In this document: positions 1 to 8,312 of the stretch, one piece after another
How the letters are laid out: every line of letters begins with the position of its first letter
Position numbering within the stretch: position 1 is the first letter of the stretch
Origin: Hyphomicrobiales bacterium
GTDB lineage: Bacteria > Pseudomonadota > Alphaproteobacteria > Rhizobiales > Beijerinckiaceae
Direction of reading: 5' to 3'
Assembly: GCA_900466745.1 (NCBI GenBank)
Contig: UBNE01000009.1
Span: 62,001 to 126,000, forward strand
DNA length: 64,000 nt
Translations under genes and position numbers: made by a program
The notes under the pieces: model-generated
What the model saw: only the letters and a program-made list of their open reading frames with translations
What the model was told of the DNA's origin: nothing
Database searches by the model: none

Positions 1-100
1 GCCGTCGTTGCGCGGAGCAAGGCGACGAAGCGGTCCAGGGCACCGGGTTGAACGTCTCGCCCAGCCCCCTGGATTGCTTCGCTGTGCTCGCAAGGACGGC
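1..100. repeat. Imperfect palindromic intergenic repeat, family B, copy 1
   Basis: An imperfect inverted repeat. The left end reads ccgtcgttgcg and the right end cgcaaggacgg. Inner arms are gcgacgaagcggtccaggg and cctggattgcttcgctg. A second copy lies at 8313-8411 with the same right arm (gattgcttcgctgcgctcgc). It precedes the MFS gene at 216. No gene is visible in bases 1-215. Repeats of this look are common between genes in Hyphomicrobiales. Confidence 0.65.
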
Positions 101-215
101 TGTGGCGTGGTCACCCATATCGCGGCCGTGATGTCGGGTTTCACGAAAACGCGCTGGTTGCAGCCGGGCCGAGCCGTTAACGTGTAGCCACACAGTCGCC
201 ATCTCGGAGAAATGC

Positions 216-1463
216 ATGAGCTCCACCCCGGCAAGCGCCAGACCGGCGCGCAGCTACGCGCCGGAGATCATCGTCGCGGCCGGTTGCCTGATCGCGCTGA
301 TCACCTTCGGGCCGCGGGCCAGCGCGGGCCTGTTCCAGATCCCGATGACGCTGCAGTTCCACTGGGGCCGCGACATCTTCGGCCTGGCCCTGGCGATCCA
401 GAACCTGCTCTGGGGCCTCGGCGCGCCCTTCGCCGGCGCCATCGCCGACCGCTACGGCACGGTGCGGGTGCTCTGCGTCGGCGCGCTGCTCTATGCCGCC
501 GGCCTCGTCGTCATGGCCTATGCGACGACGCCGCTCCAGCTCCATCTCGGCGCCGGCGTGCTGATCGGCTTCGGTCTCTCCGCCTGCTCGTTCAATCTCG
601 TCCTCGCCGCCTTCGGCAAGCTCCTGCCGGAGCAGTGGCGGCCGATGGCCTTCGGCGCCGGCACGGCGGCCGGCTCCTTCGGCCAGTTCCTGTTCCCGCC
701 GATCGGCAACATCCTGATCGATACGCTCGGCTGGCAGCAGGCGCTGGTGGTCTTCGCCATGACGCTGCTGCCGGTGCTGCCGATCTCGGTCATCCTGGCG
801 ACGCGCAAGCTCGGGCCGGGAGCCGGCGCGGCCGCCGCGAGCCTGCCCAACCAGACGGTGATGCAGGCGCTGACCGAGGCCTTCCGGCACCGCAGCTACG
901 TGCTGCTCGTGCTCGGCTTCTTCACCTGCGGCTTCCAGCTCGCCTTCATCACCGTCCACATGCCGGCCTATCTGCGCGACACCGGCCTGCCGGCCTGGGT
1001 CGGCGGCTGGACGCTCGCCGTGATCGGGCTGGCCAATGCCGCGGGCTCGCTCTCCTCGGGCTGGCTCTCGACCCGGATGCCGAAGCGTCATCTTCTCGCC
1101 TGGATCTATTTCGGCCGCGCCGTCGCGATCGCCGCCTTCATCCTGATCCCGGCGAGCCCGCTGACGGCGCTGACCTTCGGCGTGGTCATCGGCCTGTTCT
1201 GGCTTTCCACGGTGCCGCCGACCTCCTCGCTGGTCATGCTGATGTTCGGCACGAAATACATGGCGATGCTCTATGGCTTCGCCTTCTTCTCGCATCAGGT
1301 CGGCGGGTTCCTCGGCGTCTGGCTCGGCGGCGTCCTCTATGAATCGATGGGCAACTACCAGTTCGTCTGGTGGCTCTCGGTGGCGCTCGGCATCGCCTCG
1401 GCGCTGATCAACCTGCCGATCGTCGAGCGCCCGGTCGAGCGGCCGCAGGCGCAGCCGGCCTGA
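216..1463 (+). CDS. MFS transporter, monocarboxylate/organic-anion type
   Basis: A 415-residue inner-membrane protein with about twelve hydrophobic segments, the usual size for the major facilitator superfamily. The loop 2-3 signature is visible as GAIADRYG at residues 74-81, and a glycine-rich equivalent (GSLSSGW, about residue 275) marks the second half. The N-terminal segment FGPRASAGLF resembles the monocarboxylate or oxalate/formate group of MFS carriers, but the substrate cannot be read from sequence. The ATG at 216 follows a GGAGA ribosome site at 206-210; the ATG at 212 is in another frame. The gene is convergent with the LysR gene at 1554-2456, which may or may not control it. Confidence 0.88.
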   Translation: MSSTPASARPARSYAPEIIVAAGCLIALITFGPRASAGLFQIPMTLQFHWGRDIFGLALAIQNLLWGLGAPFAGAIADRYGTVRVLCVGALLYAAGLVVMAYATTPLQLHLGAGVLIGFGLSACSFNLVLAAFGKLLPEQWRPMAFGAGTAAGSFGQFLFPPIGNILIDTLGWQQALVVFAMTLLPVLPISVILATRKLGPGAGAAAASLPNQTVMQALTEAFRHRSYVLLVLGFFTCGFQLAFITVHMPAYLRDTGLPAWVGGWTLAVIGLANAAGSLSSGWLSTRMPKRHLLAWIYFGRAVAIAAFILIPASPLTALTFGVVIGLFWLSTVPPTSSLVMLMFGTKYMAMLYGFAFFSHQVGGFLGVWLGGVLYESMGNYQFVWWLSVALGIASALINLPIVERPVERPQAQPA

Positions 1464-1553
1464 TCCGGAAGGGGCTCGCCGCATGGGCGACGGGGTTGCG
1501 GCGGCGGCTCGCCCGCCGCTGCGACCTCGTCGGCCGTCGCGGCAATCGCCGCG

Positions 1554-2456
1554 CTACCCGGAGCCCTCGATCAGCGCCCTCTGCCGCATCAGTTCGCCGA
1601 AGCAATAGTCCATGAAGGCCCGCACGCGGGGCACATGGCGGATATCGGGATGGGTCAGCACCCACAGCCCCGTCGCGAAATCGGGATTGGGCGGCATCAG
1701 GCGCATCAGCCCCGGCCGCCGGTCGGCGATGAAGCAGGGCAGGGGACCGATGCCGAGCCCCAGCTCGACCGCCTCGGTGATGCCGAGCACGGCGGAGCTC
1801 TTCAGCGCGATCCGCTCGGGCGCGACATGCTCGCGCACGAAGCGCGCCGCCTTCACATGGGCGAGCTGGTCGCCGAGCGCGACCCAGTCGCGCCGGTAGA
1901 GCGCGGCGGGGTCGGCCTGTTCCGCCGTCGCGCCTTCGGCGGCCCGGCCGTAGATCGCCCAGGCGAGGGTGGCGACGCGCCGCCCGACCAGCGTCTCGCC
2001 CGGCGTGTCGCTGGCGCGGATCGCGACATCCGCGTCGCGCTTGGACAGGTTGAGCGCCTGGTTGCCGATCACGACATCGAGCCGGATCCCCGGATGCGCC
2101 TGCCGGAAACCGGCGAAGATCGGCAGCAGCAGATGCAGATGCAGCGTGTCGGTGGTCGTGACCCTGACCTCGCCGGAGGGGGCGACGTCGCGCCCGGCGA
2201 GGCGGCGGGAGAAGGCGGAGACGTCCTCCTCCATCCGGCCGGCCAGCGCCGCCATCTCGGCGCCGGCGACGGTCGCGACATAGCCGGTCTTGCGCCGCTC
2301 GAAGAGCGGCATCCCGACCATCTCCTCGATCTGGCCGAGGCGCCGGAACACGGTGGAGTGATTGACCGACAGCGCCGTGGCGGCGCCGGTCAGCCCGCCA
2401 TGGTCGCTGATCGCCTTGACCAGGCGGAAATCGTCCCAGGCGAGCTTGGAAGCCAT
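1554..2456 (-). CDS. LysR family transcriptional regulator
   Basis: A 300-residue DNA-binding protein. The N-terminal winged helix-turn-helix runs over about residues 5-62 (LTGAATALSVNHSTVFRRL and the following MPLFERR). A LysR substrate-binding domain fills about residues 88-292. The ATG at 2456 is chosen over the in-frame ATG at 2498 because a GGGAGAAG ribosome site sits just upstream and the HTH would otherwise begin unusually late. It lies downstream of sua5 on the same strand with a 124-base gap. A perfect 16-bp palindrome at 2492-2507 in that gap is a plausible autoregulatory operator. The target genes are unknown; the convergent MFS gene is the nearest candidate. Confidence 0.88.
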   Translation of the reverse strand: MASKLAWDDFRLVKAISDHGGLTGAATALSVNHSTVFRRLGQIEEMVGMPLFERRKTGYVATVAGAEMAALAGRMEEDVSAFSRRLAGRDVAPSGEVRVTTTDTLHLHLLLPIFAGFRQAHPGIRLDVVIGNQALNLSKRDADVAIRASDTPGETLVGRRVATLAWAIYGRAAEGATAEQADPAALYRRDWVALGDQLAHVKAARFVREHVAPERIALKSSAVLGITEAVELGLGIGPLPCFIADRRPGLMRLMPPNPDFATGLWVLTHPDIRHVPRVRAFMDYCFGELMRQRALIEGSG

Positions 2457-2491
2457 GGCGCGTCTTCTCCCGCCGCAACGCAAGCCGATAT

Positions 2492-2507
2492 CTTGCATCG
2501 ATGCAAG
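2492..2507. promoter_or_regulatory. Perfect 16-bp palindrome upstream of the LysR gene
   Basis: CTTGCATCGATGCAAG is fully self-complementary and lies 36 bases upstream of the LysR start codon. The TTGCA-N4-TGCAA layout suits a dimeric HTH protein. Autoregulation by the adjacent LysR protein is inferred. Confidence 0.5.
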
Positions 2508-2537
2508 TTGACCATGCTGTGCCTTGGCCGAATGGCC

Positions 2538-2578
2538 CGGTCATCCCCGGGTCTTCCTCCGCTCGCCCCGGATGACCG
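2538..2578. repeat. Short inverted repeat between sua5 and the LysR gene
   Basis: The 9-base arms CGGTCATCC (2538-2546) and GGATGACCG (2570-2578) are perfectly complementary. The flanking ccccggg and gccccgg resemble the outer arms of the family A repeats at 6409, 46034 and 50316, so this may be a reduced copy. It could also act as a weak hairpin terminator for sua5. Confidence 0.45.
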
Positions 2579-2580
2579 CG

Positions 2581-3561
2581 CTATCGTGGTGCGGCCGCGC
2601 GGCGCAGCCGGTCGTTGATCGCCTCGCCCAGCCCCTGCTCGGGAATGCGGGCGACCGCGATGGTCGCCGGCCCGCTTGCGTCGAGGCGGCGCAGATAGCC
2701 GAAGAGATGGGCCGCCGCCTCGCGCAGGTCGCCGCTCGGGCTCAGATTGAGCGCCTGCGGATGGTCCTGCCGGTCGGGGCCGAAGCCGAGCCAGGCCTCG
2801 CCGTCGCGCGGCGCCTCGGCATCGAGCCTGACGCGCGCCGCCGGGGCGTAATGGGAGGCCAGCAGGCCGGGCGAGATCGGCGCATGGCCGGCGTCGCCGG
2901 CGATCGCCAGCGGGCGCCCGATCGCGTGCTCGATGGCCTCGCGCGGCACCCCGCCGGGACGCAGCAGGCGCGGCGCGCCGTCGAGGCAGGCGACGATGGT
3001 CGATTCGACCCCGACCTCGGTCGAGCCGGCGTCGAGCACGGCGTCGATGCGCCCGCCGAGATCGGCGAGGGCATCCTCGGCGCTCGTGGCGCTGATCCGG
3101 CCGGAGCGGTTGGCGGAGGGCGCCGCGATCGGCCGCCCGGCCGCCGCCAGCACCGCATGCGCGACGGGATGGGCCGGGACGCGCAGCGCCACGGTGGCGA
3201 GGCCCGCCCGGGCGAGGTCGCTCACCGTGCAGCCGGGAGCGGCCGGCACCACCAGCGTCAGCGGCCCCGGCCAGAAGGCTTGCGCCAGCGCCAGCGCATG
3301 GGCGTCGAACAGCCCCTGCCGGCGGGCGCTCGCCAGATCGGGCAGATGCGCGATCAGCGGGTTGAAGCTCGGCCGCTCCTTGGCGGCGTAGATGCCGGCG
3401 ACGGCGGCGCCGGAGGTGGCGTCGGCCGCGAGGCCGTAGACGGTCTCGGTCGGCAGGGCGACGAGCCCGCCCGCCCGCAGCAGCGCCGCCGCCTCGGCGA
3501 TTCCGGCGGCGTCGGCGGCGAGGCGCCTGGTCGGGCGGGAAGAGGAAGGTTGCTGATTCAA
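2581..3561 (-). CDS. sua5: L-threonylcarbamoyladenylate synthase, Sua5/YrdC type
   Basis: This enzyme makes threonylcarbamoyl-AMP from threonine, bicarbonate and ATP, the first step of the t6A modification at position 37 of ANN-reading tRNAs. The 326 residues contain the YrdC core, with LPTETVYGLAADA (about 36-48) and the nucleotide-binding KERPSFNPLI (about 60-69). A C-terminal Sua5 domain follows from about residue 210, so this is the two-domain form rather than the shorter TsaC form. It is divergent from the acyl-CoA dehydrogenase at 3739. A 14-bp AT-rich palindrome lies about 20 bases upstream of its ATG. The later kinase-side partners (tsaB, tsaD, tsaE) are not in this window. Confidence 0.93.
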   Translation of the reverse strand: MNQQPSSSRPTRRLAADAAGIAEAAALLRAGGLVALPTETVYGLAADATSGAAVAGIYAAKERPSFNPLIAHLPDLASARRQGLFDAHALALAQAFWPGPLTLVVPAAPGCTVSDLARAGLATVALRVPAHPVAHAVLAAAGRPIAAPSANRSGRISATSAEDALADLGGRIDAVLDAGSTEVGVESTIVACLDGAPRLLRPGGVPREAIEHAIGRPLAIAGDAGHAPISPGLLASHYAPAARVRLDAEAPRDGEAWLGFGPDRQDHPQALNLSPSGDLREAAAHLFGYLRRLDASGPATIAVARIPEQGLGEAINDRLRRAAAPR

Positions 3562-3580
3562 GCGAGATTGACCGGATATG

Positions 3581-3594
3581 GTTTATACATAAAC
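3581..3594. promoter_or_regulatory. AT-rich palindrome in the sua5/acyl-CoA dehydrogenase divergent region
   Basis: GTTTAT-AC-ATAAAC forms a perfect 6+6 inverted repeat inside otherwise GC-rich DNA, 20 bases upstream of the sua5 start. It may be a repressor site, or part of the sua5 promoter, since TATAAA on the minus strand could serve as a -10 element. No matching regulator gene is adjacent. Confidence 0.35.
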
Positions 3595-3738
3595 TAACTC
3601 GCCGGCGGCGCGATACGGGACGAAGGTCGCGCTCGTCTGCGCGTGGCATAGGCGATAGTTCCTCGCTACCATCGCGGCAACGGCAAAAGCGGGGCGCGGC
3701 GGCGTTTCGGTCCGGCAGCGGCCCCAAGGAGATGATCG

Positions 3739-5514
3739 ATGAGCTATCGCGCCCCGGTTTCGGACATGCTGGCGACCCTGCGCCATGTCGCCGGCCTCGA
3801 CCGGCTGATCGCCGACGGGCTGGCGCCCGAGCTCGAGGGCGGCGTCGCGGAGGCGGTGCTCGACGAGGCGGCGAAATTCGCCGCGGACGTCATCGCGCCG
3901 CTGAACCGTGTCGGTGATCTCAACGGCTCGAAGCTGAAGGACGGCGCCGTCACCACCCCGCCGGGCTGGAAGGAAGCCTACAAGGCCTGGGCCGAGGCCG
4001 GCTGGAACGCGCTGCCGGCGCCCGAGGCCTATGGCGGGCAGGGCCTGCCGGCGCTGCTGCAATCGGCCTGCATCGAGATGTGGAACTCGGCCGCCTTCGC
4101 CTTCGCGCTCGGCCCGCTGCTGACGGTCGGGGCCATCGAGGCGCTGCATGCCCATGGCTCCGAGCACCTCAAGGAGACCTATCTCGCCAAGCTCGTCTCG
4201 GGCGAGTGGATGGGCACGATGAACCTGACCGAGCCGCAGGCCGGCTCCGACCTCAACGCGCTGCGCAGCAAGGCCGAGCGCGCCGGGGACGGCACCTATC
4301 GCATCACCGGCCAGAAGATCTTCATCACCTATGGCGAGCACGACCTGACGGACAACATCGTCCATCTGGTGCTGGCGCGCCTGCCCGACGCTCCTGCCGG
4401 CACGCGCGGCATCTCGCTCTTCCTGGTGCCGAAATACCTGGTCAATGCCGACGGCTCGCTCGGCGCGCATAACGACCTGCGCTGCTCCGGCATCGAGCAC
4501 AAGCTCGGCATCCACGCCTCGCCGACCTGCTCCATGGCTTTCGGCGACAATGGCGGCGCGATCGGCTGGCTGATCGGCGAGGAGAATCGCGGCCTCGCCT
4601 GCATGTTCACGATGATGAACAATGCCCGGCTCAACGTCGCGCTGCAGGGCGTCGCCATCGCCGAGCGCGCCTATCAGCAGGCGCTGGCCTTCGCTCATGA
4701 GCGCAGGCAGGGCACCGCGCTCGACGCGCCGAAGGGCGCCCCGATGAGCCCGATCATCGTCCACCCGGATGTGCGCCGCATGCTGATGGACATGCGCGCC
4801 AAGACGCAGGCCGCCCGCGCCATCTCCTATCAGGTCGCCGAGGCGCTCGACCGTTCGCATCGCGAGGCCGACGAGGGCAGGCGCAAGGCGGCGGCCGAGC
4901 GCGCCGCCATCCTCACCCCCATCGCCAAGGCCTATTCCACCGATATCGGCATCGACGTCGCCTCGACCGGCGTGCAGGTCCATGGCGGCATGGGCTTCAT
5001 CGAGGAGACCGGCGCGGCCCAGCATCTGCGCGACGCCCGCATCGCCGCGATCTACGAGGGCACCAACGGCATCCAGGCGATCGACCTCGTCACCCGCAAG
5101 CTGCCCCTGTCCGGCGGCGAGGCGGTCAAGGCGCTGATCGCCGAGATGCGCGGCATCGTCGCCGAGGTCGAGCGCGCCAACACGCCGGGCTTCGGCCATG
5201 CCGCGGCGCGGCTCGGCGCGGCCGTCGACGCGCTGGAGCGCGCGACGCAGTGGATGCAGGCGGCGCTCGGCGCGGCTCCGGCCGACGCCCTGGCCGGCGC
5301 GACGCCCTATCTCAAGCTCTTCGCGCTCGCGCAGGGCGGCACCGGGCTGGCGAGGAAGGCGCTCGCGACCCGCTCGGAGGCGGAGAGCGCCGGCGACCTC
5401 GCCACCGCCCGCTTCTATGCCGAATATCTCGCGGCCGAGGCGCCGGCCCTCGAGCTCGCCGTGACGGAGGGCGCCGGCGCCATCGCCGATGCGGCGGCGG
5501 TCTTCGCGGCGTGA
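3739..5514 (+). CDS. Acyl-CoA dehydrogenase with C-terminal extension (DmdC/FadE-like)
   Basis: A flavoenzyme that introduces a double bond alpha-beta to the CoA thioester. At 591 residues it is longer than the roughly 380-residue classical enzymes and matches the DmdC-like group. It has an N-terminal extra helix region (1-60), N and middle domains with MNLTEPQAGSD (about 160-170), and a C-terminal helical domain. The catalytic-base region reads IYEGTNGIQAIDL near residue 450, followed by the extra C-terminal domain. The start at 3739 has a good AAGGAGATGA ribosome site. It is convergent, with 17 bases between, with the methyltransferase at 5532. The substrate may be a 3-(methylthio)propanoyl-CoA or a fatty acyl-CoA; sequence alone does not decide. 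Confidence 0.9.
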   Translation: MSYRAPVSDMLATLRHVAGLDRLIADGLAPELEGGVAEAVLDEAAKFAADVIAPLNRVGDLNGSKLKDGAVTTPPGWKEAYKAWAEAGWNALPAPEAYGGQGLPALLQSACIEMWNSAAFAFALGPLLTVGAIEALHAHGSEHLKETYLAKLVSGEWMGTMNLTEPQAGSDLNALRSKAERAGDGTYRITGQKIFITYGEHDLTDNIVHLVLARLPDAPAGTRGISLFLVPKYLVNADGSLGAHNDLRCSGIEHKLGIHASPTCSMAFGDNGGAIGWLIGEENRGLACMFTMMNNARLNVALQGVAIAERAYQQALAFAHERRQGTALDAPKGAPMSPIIVHPDVRRMLMDMRAKTQAARAISYQVAEALDRSHREADEGRRKAAAERAAILTPIAKAYSTDIGIDVASTGVQVHGGMGFIEETGAAQHLRDARIAAIYEGTNGIQAIDLVTRKLPLSGGEAVKALIAEMRGIVAEVERANTPGFGHAAARLGAAVDALERATQWMQAALGAAPADALAGATPYLKLFALAQGGTGLARKALATRSEAESAGDLATARFYAEYLAAEAPALELAVTEGAGAIADAAAVFAA

Positions 5515-5531
5515 ATGGCTGGCGGCCTCGT

Positions 5532-6326
5532 TCAGGCCGGCGCGCCTTTGCGTGCGCGGATATGCAGGAACAGCGGCGCGACCCGCGTATCGGCGAGATA
5601 GGGCACCGCCCGCGCCGTCTGCGCATCGACGCGGGGCTCGGCCATATGCTCGATGGCGAGCCCGGCCGCGACGATCATCGCAACCCATTCGCTCAGGGTG
5701 CGATGGAAGCGCGGCACGCGGAACGGCTTGACCGCCGCCTTGACCTCGGCCGGCGCGGCGCCGAAGCGAAAGGTCTCGATCTCGCCGTCGACGCCGTCGA
5801 AATAGCGCCCGACCTCGATCGCGCGGATGCTGCCGTCCGCCTCGCGCAGCACCTTGCGATAGGGCGGTGCGAAGCAGGGATGCAGGATCGAGAACTGCAG
5901 GAAGCCGCCGGGCTTCAGCACCCGCGCCGCCTCGCCCAGGGCACGATCCTGCCGGGGCATGTCCATCAGCGACATGAAGGCGGTGGCGAAGTCGAAGCTG
6001 GCATCCGCGAAGGGCAGGGCGGTGCCGTCGGCTTCGCGATAGGCGATGCCGAGCGGCTGCGCGTCCTCGGCTTCGCGCGCGTGCCGCACGAAGGTCGGCG
6101 CCATGTCGATGGCGGACATGCGGGCTCCCGCCTGCGCCAGCTTGCGGGTGTTGCCGCCTTCGCCGCAGCCGATGTCGAGGCCGCACAGCCCCGCGATCGG
6201 CGGCAGGTCGGCCAGGAAGGCGGGCGTGTTCAGGCCGTCGCGATAGAGGTCGTATCCGGCGCGCGCATGCGCCGTCCAGGTTTCGGCATTGGCCTCCCAG
6301 AAGGAGGCGGCATCGGCGCTGTCCAT
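5532..6326 (-). CDS. Class I SAM-dependent methyltransferase
   Basis: A 264-residue soluble protein with a methyltransferase-11/25-type Rossmann core. The SAM-binding motif I is GLDIGCGEGG at residues 49-58, followed by an acidic residue after strand 2 (AIDMAPTF) and LKPGGFLQFSILHP as the motif IV/post region. The fold is clear, but the substrate is not recognisable. No partner gene is close: the acyl-CoA dehydrogenase ends 17 bases away in convergent orientation. Upstream lies the family A repeat at 6409-6522, so its promoter must sit within about 80 bases of the start. Confidence 0.85.
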   Translation of the reverse strand: MDSADAASFWEANAETWTAHARAGYDLYRDGLNTPAFLADLPPIAGLCGLDIGCGEGGNTRKLAQAGARMSAIDMAPTFVRHAREAEDAQPLGIAYREADGTALPFADASFDFATAFMSLMDMPRQDRALGEAARVLKPGGFLQFSILHPCFAPPYRKVLREADGSIRAIEVGRYFDGVDGEIETFRFGAAPAEVKAAVKPFRVPRFHRTLSEWVAMIVAAGLAIEHMAEPRVDAQTARAVPYLADTRVAPLFLHIRARKGAPA

Positions 6327-6408
6327 GGCTCTGCTCCGGTTCGGGGGGAGGGGGGCTATAGAGCAGCGGTCGGTTCGTGGCTAGCCGATTTCCTTTCCAC
6401 CCATGCGG

Positions 6409-6522
6409 GTCATCCCGGGCGCAGCGAAGCGGAGACCCGGGATCCATGCCTGAGCGTCTCCGGCAAAGGTTCAGGCATGGATCCCGGATCGGCGCCGCTG
6501 GCGCGGCTTGTCCGGGACGACG
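6409..6522. repeat. Long palindromic intergenic repeat, family A, copy 1
   Basis: Perfect 17-base inner arms CCGGGATCCATGCCTGA (6437-6453) and TCAGGCATGGATCCCGG (6471-6487). The outer arms are gtcatcccgggc at 6409 and gtccgggacgac at 6510. Related copies lie at 46034-46136 and 50316-50422, with a half copy near 51060. The element fills most of the gap between the methyltransferase and the first SDR gene. Confidence 0.7.
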
Positions 6523-6568
6523 ACGCTGGGATGGAGCGAGGGAGCCTATCAGGCTCGGGGGGGTCGGC

Positions 6569-7450
6569 ATGAACACCGTCCCGCCGTCCCTCGCCGGCCG
6601 CATCTGCCTCGTCGCGGGCGCCTCGCGCGGGCTCGGGCGCGGCATCGCCGCGGCGCTGGGCGCGGCCGGCGCGACGGTCGTCGTCACCGGCCGCTCCAGC
6701 GAGGCCGGGCCGCGCACCGACCAGCGGCCCGAGACCTTCGAGGACGCCGCCCGCGAGGTCGAGGCGGCCGGCGGCAAGGGCCATCCCTATCGCTGCGACC
6801 ACACCCGCGAGCGCGATGTCGACGGGCTGGTCTCCTGGTGTCTGCGCCGCTTCGGCCGGCTGGACTGCGTCGTCGATGCCGTCTGGGGCGGCAACGAGGG
6901 CTATGACGGCGAGCGCTACCCCGACGGCTCCGGCTACGGCACGCCGTTCTGGCGCCGTCCCGCGGCACGGCTGGGCGAGAGCTTCGAGAGCGGCGTCTAT
7001 GCCCAGCTCCTGCTTGCCCGCGCGGTGGCGCCGGCGATGGTGCAGATGCGCTCCGGCCTGATCGTCACGGTGGGCTTCGACACCGGCTCGGGCTATCTCG
7101 GCGACGTCTTCTACGACCTCGCCAAGGCGGCGATGAACCGGCTGACCTTCGCGATGGCGGCGGAGCTGGCGCCCTTCGGCGTCACCGCGCTCGGCCTCTC
7201 GCCCGGCCATGTCCTGACCGAGCGCGTCCGCGATGCGGGCCTCGCATCCGAGACGACCGAGACGCCGCTCTATGCCGGCCGCGCCGTGGCGGCGCTGGCG
7301 GCCGACCGCCAGGTCGCGCGCCATGCCGGGCAGGTGCTGCGCGTCGCCGATCTGGCGCGCCTCTACGGCTTCACCGACCGGGACGGTTCGCAGCCGGGCC
7401 GTTTCACCATCACGGACGAACAGGGAGGCGGCGATGTCGCTCAAGGGTAA
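6569..7450 (+). CDS. Short-chain dehydrogenase/reductase, DHRS1-like
   Basis: A 293-residue NAD(P)-dependent oxidoreductase. The cofactor motif GASRGLGRGIA lies near residues 17-27, and the active-site YxxxK is YDLAK with the preceding GDVF. The layout (AVWGG..., PFWRRPAARLGESF, then a long loop before YxxxK) resembles the DHRS1 branch. Position Y-13, normally the catalytic serine, is glycine here; the nearest serine is at Y-8 (TGSGY). The ATG at 6569 is chosen because the N terminus then starts just before the Rossmann fold. The frame stays open upstream, but only through the repeat. It overlaps the next SDR gene by 17 bases, so the two are probably co-transcribed and translationally coupled. 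Confidence 0.82.
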   Translation: MNTVPPSLAGRICLVAGASRGLGRGIAAALGAAGATVVVTGRSSEAGPRTDQRPETFEDAAREVEAAGGKGHPYRCDHTRERDVDGLVSWCLRRFGRLDCVVDAVWGGNEGYDGERYPDGSGYGTPFWRRPAARLGESFESGVYAQLLLARAVAPAMVQMRSGLIVTVGFDTGSGYLGDVFYDLAKAAMNRLTFAMAAELAPFGVTALGLSPGHVLTERVRDAGLASETTETPLYAGRAVAALAADRQVARHAGQVLRVADLARLYGFTDRDGSQPGRFTITDEQGGGDVAQG

Positions 7451-8294
7451 GACGCTCTTCATCACCGGCGGCTCGCGCGGCATCGGGCTCGCCATCGCGC
7501 TCAGGGCCGCGCGCGACGGCGCCAACGTCACCATCGCCGCCAAGACGGCCGAGCCGCATCCGAAACTGCCCGGCACGATCTATACCGCGGCAGCCGAGAT
7601 CGAGGCCGCCGGCGGCGCATGCCTGCCGCTGATGGTCGATGTCCGCGACGAGGAGAGCGTCGCCGGGGCGATCGCCAAGACGGCCGAGACCTTCGGCGGC
7701 ATCGACATCGTCGTGAACAACGCCAGCGCGATCCAGCTCACCAACACCGAGGCGACCGACATGAAGCGCTTCGATCTGATGCACCAGATCAACACGCGCG
7801 GCACCTTCATGGTCTCGAAATACGCCATTCCCCATCTGGAGAAGGCCGAAAACCCGCATATCCTGATGCTGTCGCCGCCGCTCGACATGAAGACGCAGTG
7901 GTTCGCGCCGCATCTGGCCTATTCCATCGCCAAATACGGCATGAGCCTGTGCGTGCTCGGGCTTTCCGGCGAGCTGGCGCGCAAGGGCATCGCGGTCAAC
8001 GCGCTCTGGCCGCGCACCACCATCGCCACCGCCGCCGTGAAGAACCTGCTCGGCGGCGACAAGATGGTGCAGGCGAGCCGTACCCCCGAGATCCTGGCCG
8101 ACGCCGCGCATCTGATCTTCTGCAAACCCTCGCGCGAATTCTCCGGCCATTTCCTGATCGACGACAGCTTCATGGCCGGCGAGGGCGTCACCGATTTCAC
8201 GCCCTATCGCGTCGACCCCTCGGTGCCGCTGATGCCGGACTTCTTCGTGCCGGCCGACAGCCTGCCGCCGCAGGGCGTCAAGGGCGGGGTCTGA
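7434..8294 (+). CDS. Short-chain dehydrogenase, HSDL2-like
   Basis: A 286-residue oxidoreductase. The N-terminal TGGSRGIGLAIALRAARDG binds NADP, NNASAIQL is the NNAG-type structural motif, and AYSIAKYG carries the catalytic Tyr and Lys. The stretch HILMLSPPLDMKTQWFAPH before it matches the pattern of hydroxysteroid dehydrogenase-like protein 2. The C-terminal sterol-carrier domain of animal HSDL2 is absent. GGAGG at 7424-7428 is the ribosome site, and the gene starts inside the upstream SDR. With the acyl-CoA dehydrogenase nearby, a lipid or acyl-CoA role is possible but unproven. Confidence 0.87.
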   Translation: MSLKGKTLFITGGSRGIGLAIALRAARDGANVTIAAKTAEPHPKLPGTIYTAAAEIEAAGGACLPLMVDVRDEESVAGAIAKTAETFGGIDIVVNNASAIQLTNTEATDMKRFDLMHQINTRGTFMVSKYAIPHLEKAENPHILMLSPPLDMKTQWFAPHLAYSIAKYGMSLCVLGLSGELARKGIAVNALWPRTTIATAAVKNLLGGDKMVQASRTPEILADAAHLIFCKPSREFSGHFLIDDSFMAGEGVTDFTPYRVDPSVPLMPDFFVPADSLPPQGVKGGV

Positions 8295-8312
8295 GGCAAG
8301 GCGCCCCACGCG

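Noticed and set aside
1464..1553. GC-rich hairpin (gcggcgg/cccgccgc) between converging MFS and LysR genes
   Set aside because: It lacks a U-tract, and such stems are expected in this base composition. I could not call it a terminator.
3583..6777. Very long open frame on the minus strand across the acyl-CoA dehydrogenase and its neighbours
   Set aside because: It has Arg/Gly/Ala-rich composition without any family motif and lies opposite well-supported genes. It is a by-product of high GC. Similar antisense frames at 11445-15176, 15496-18000, 19127-21175, 23832-27428 and 59706-62525 were rejected for the same reason.
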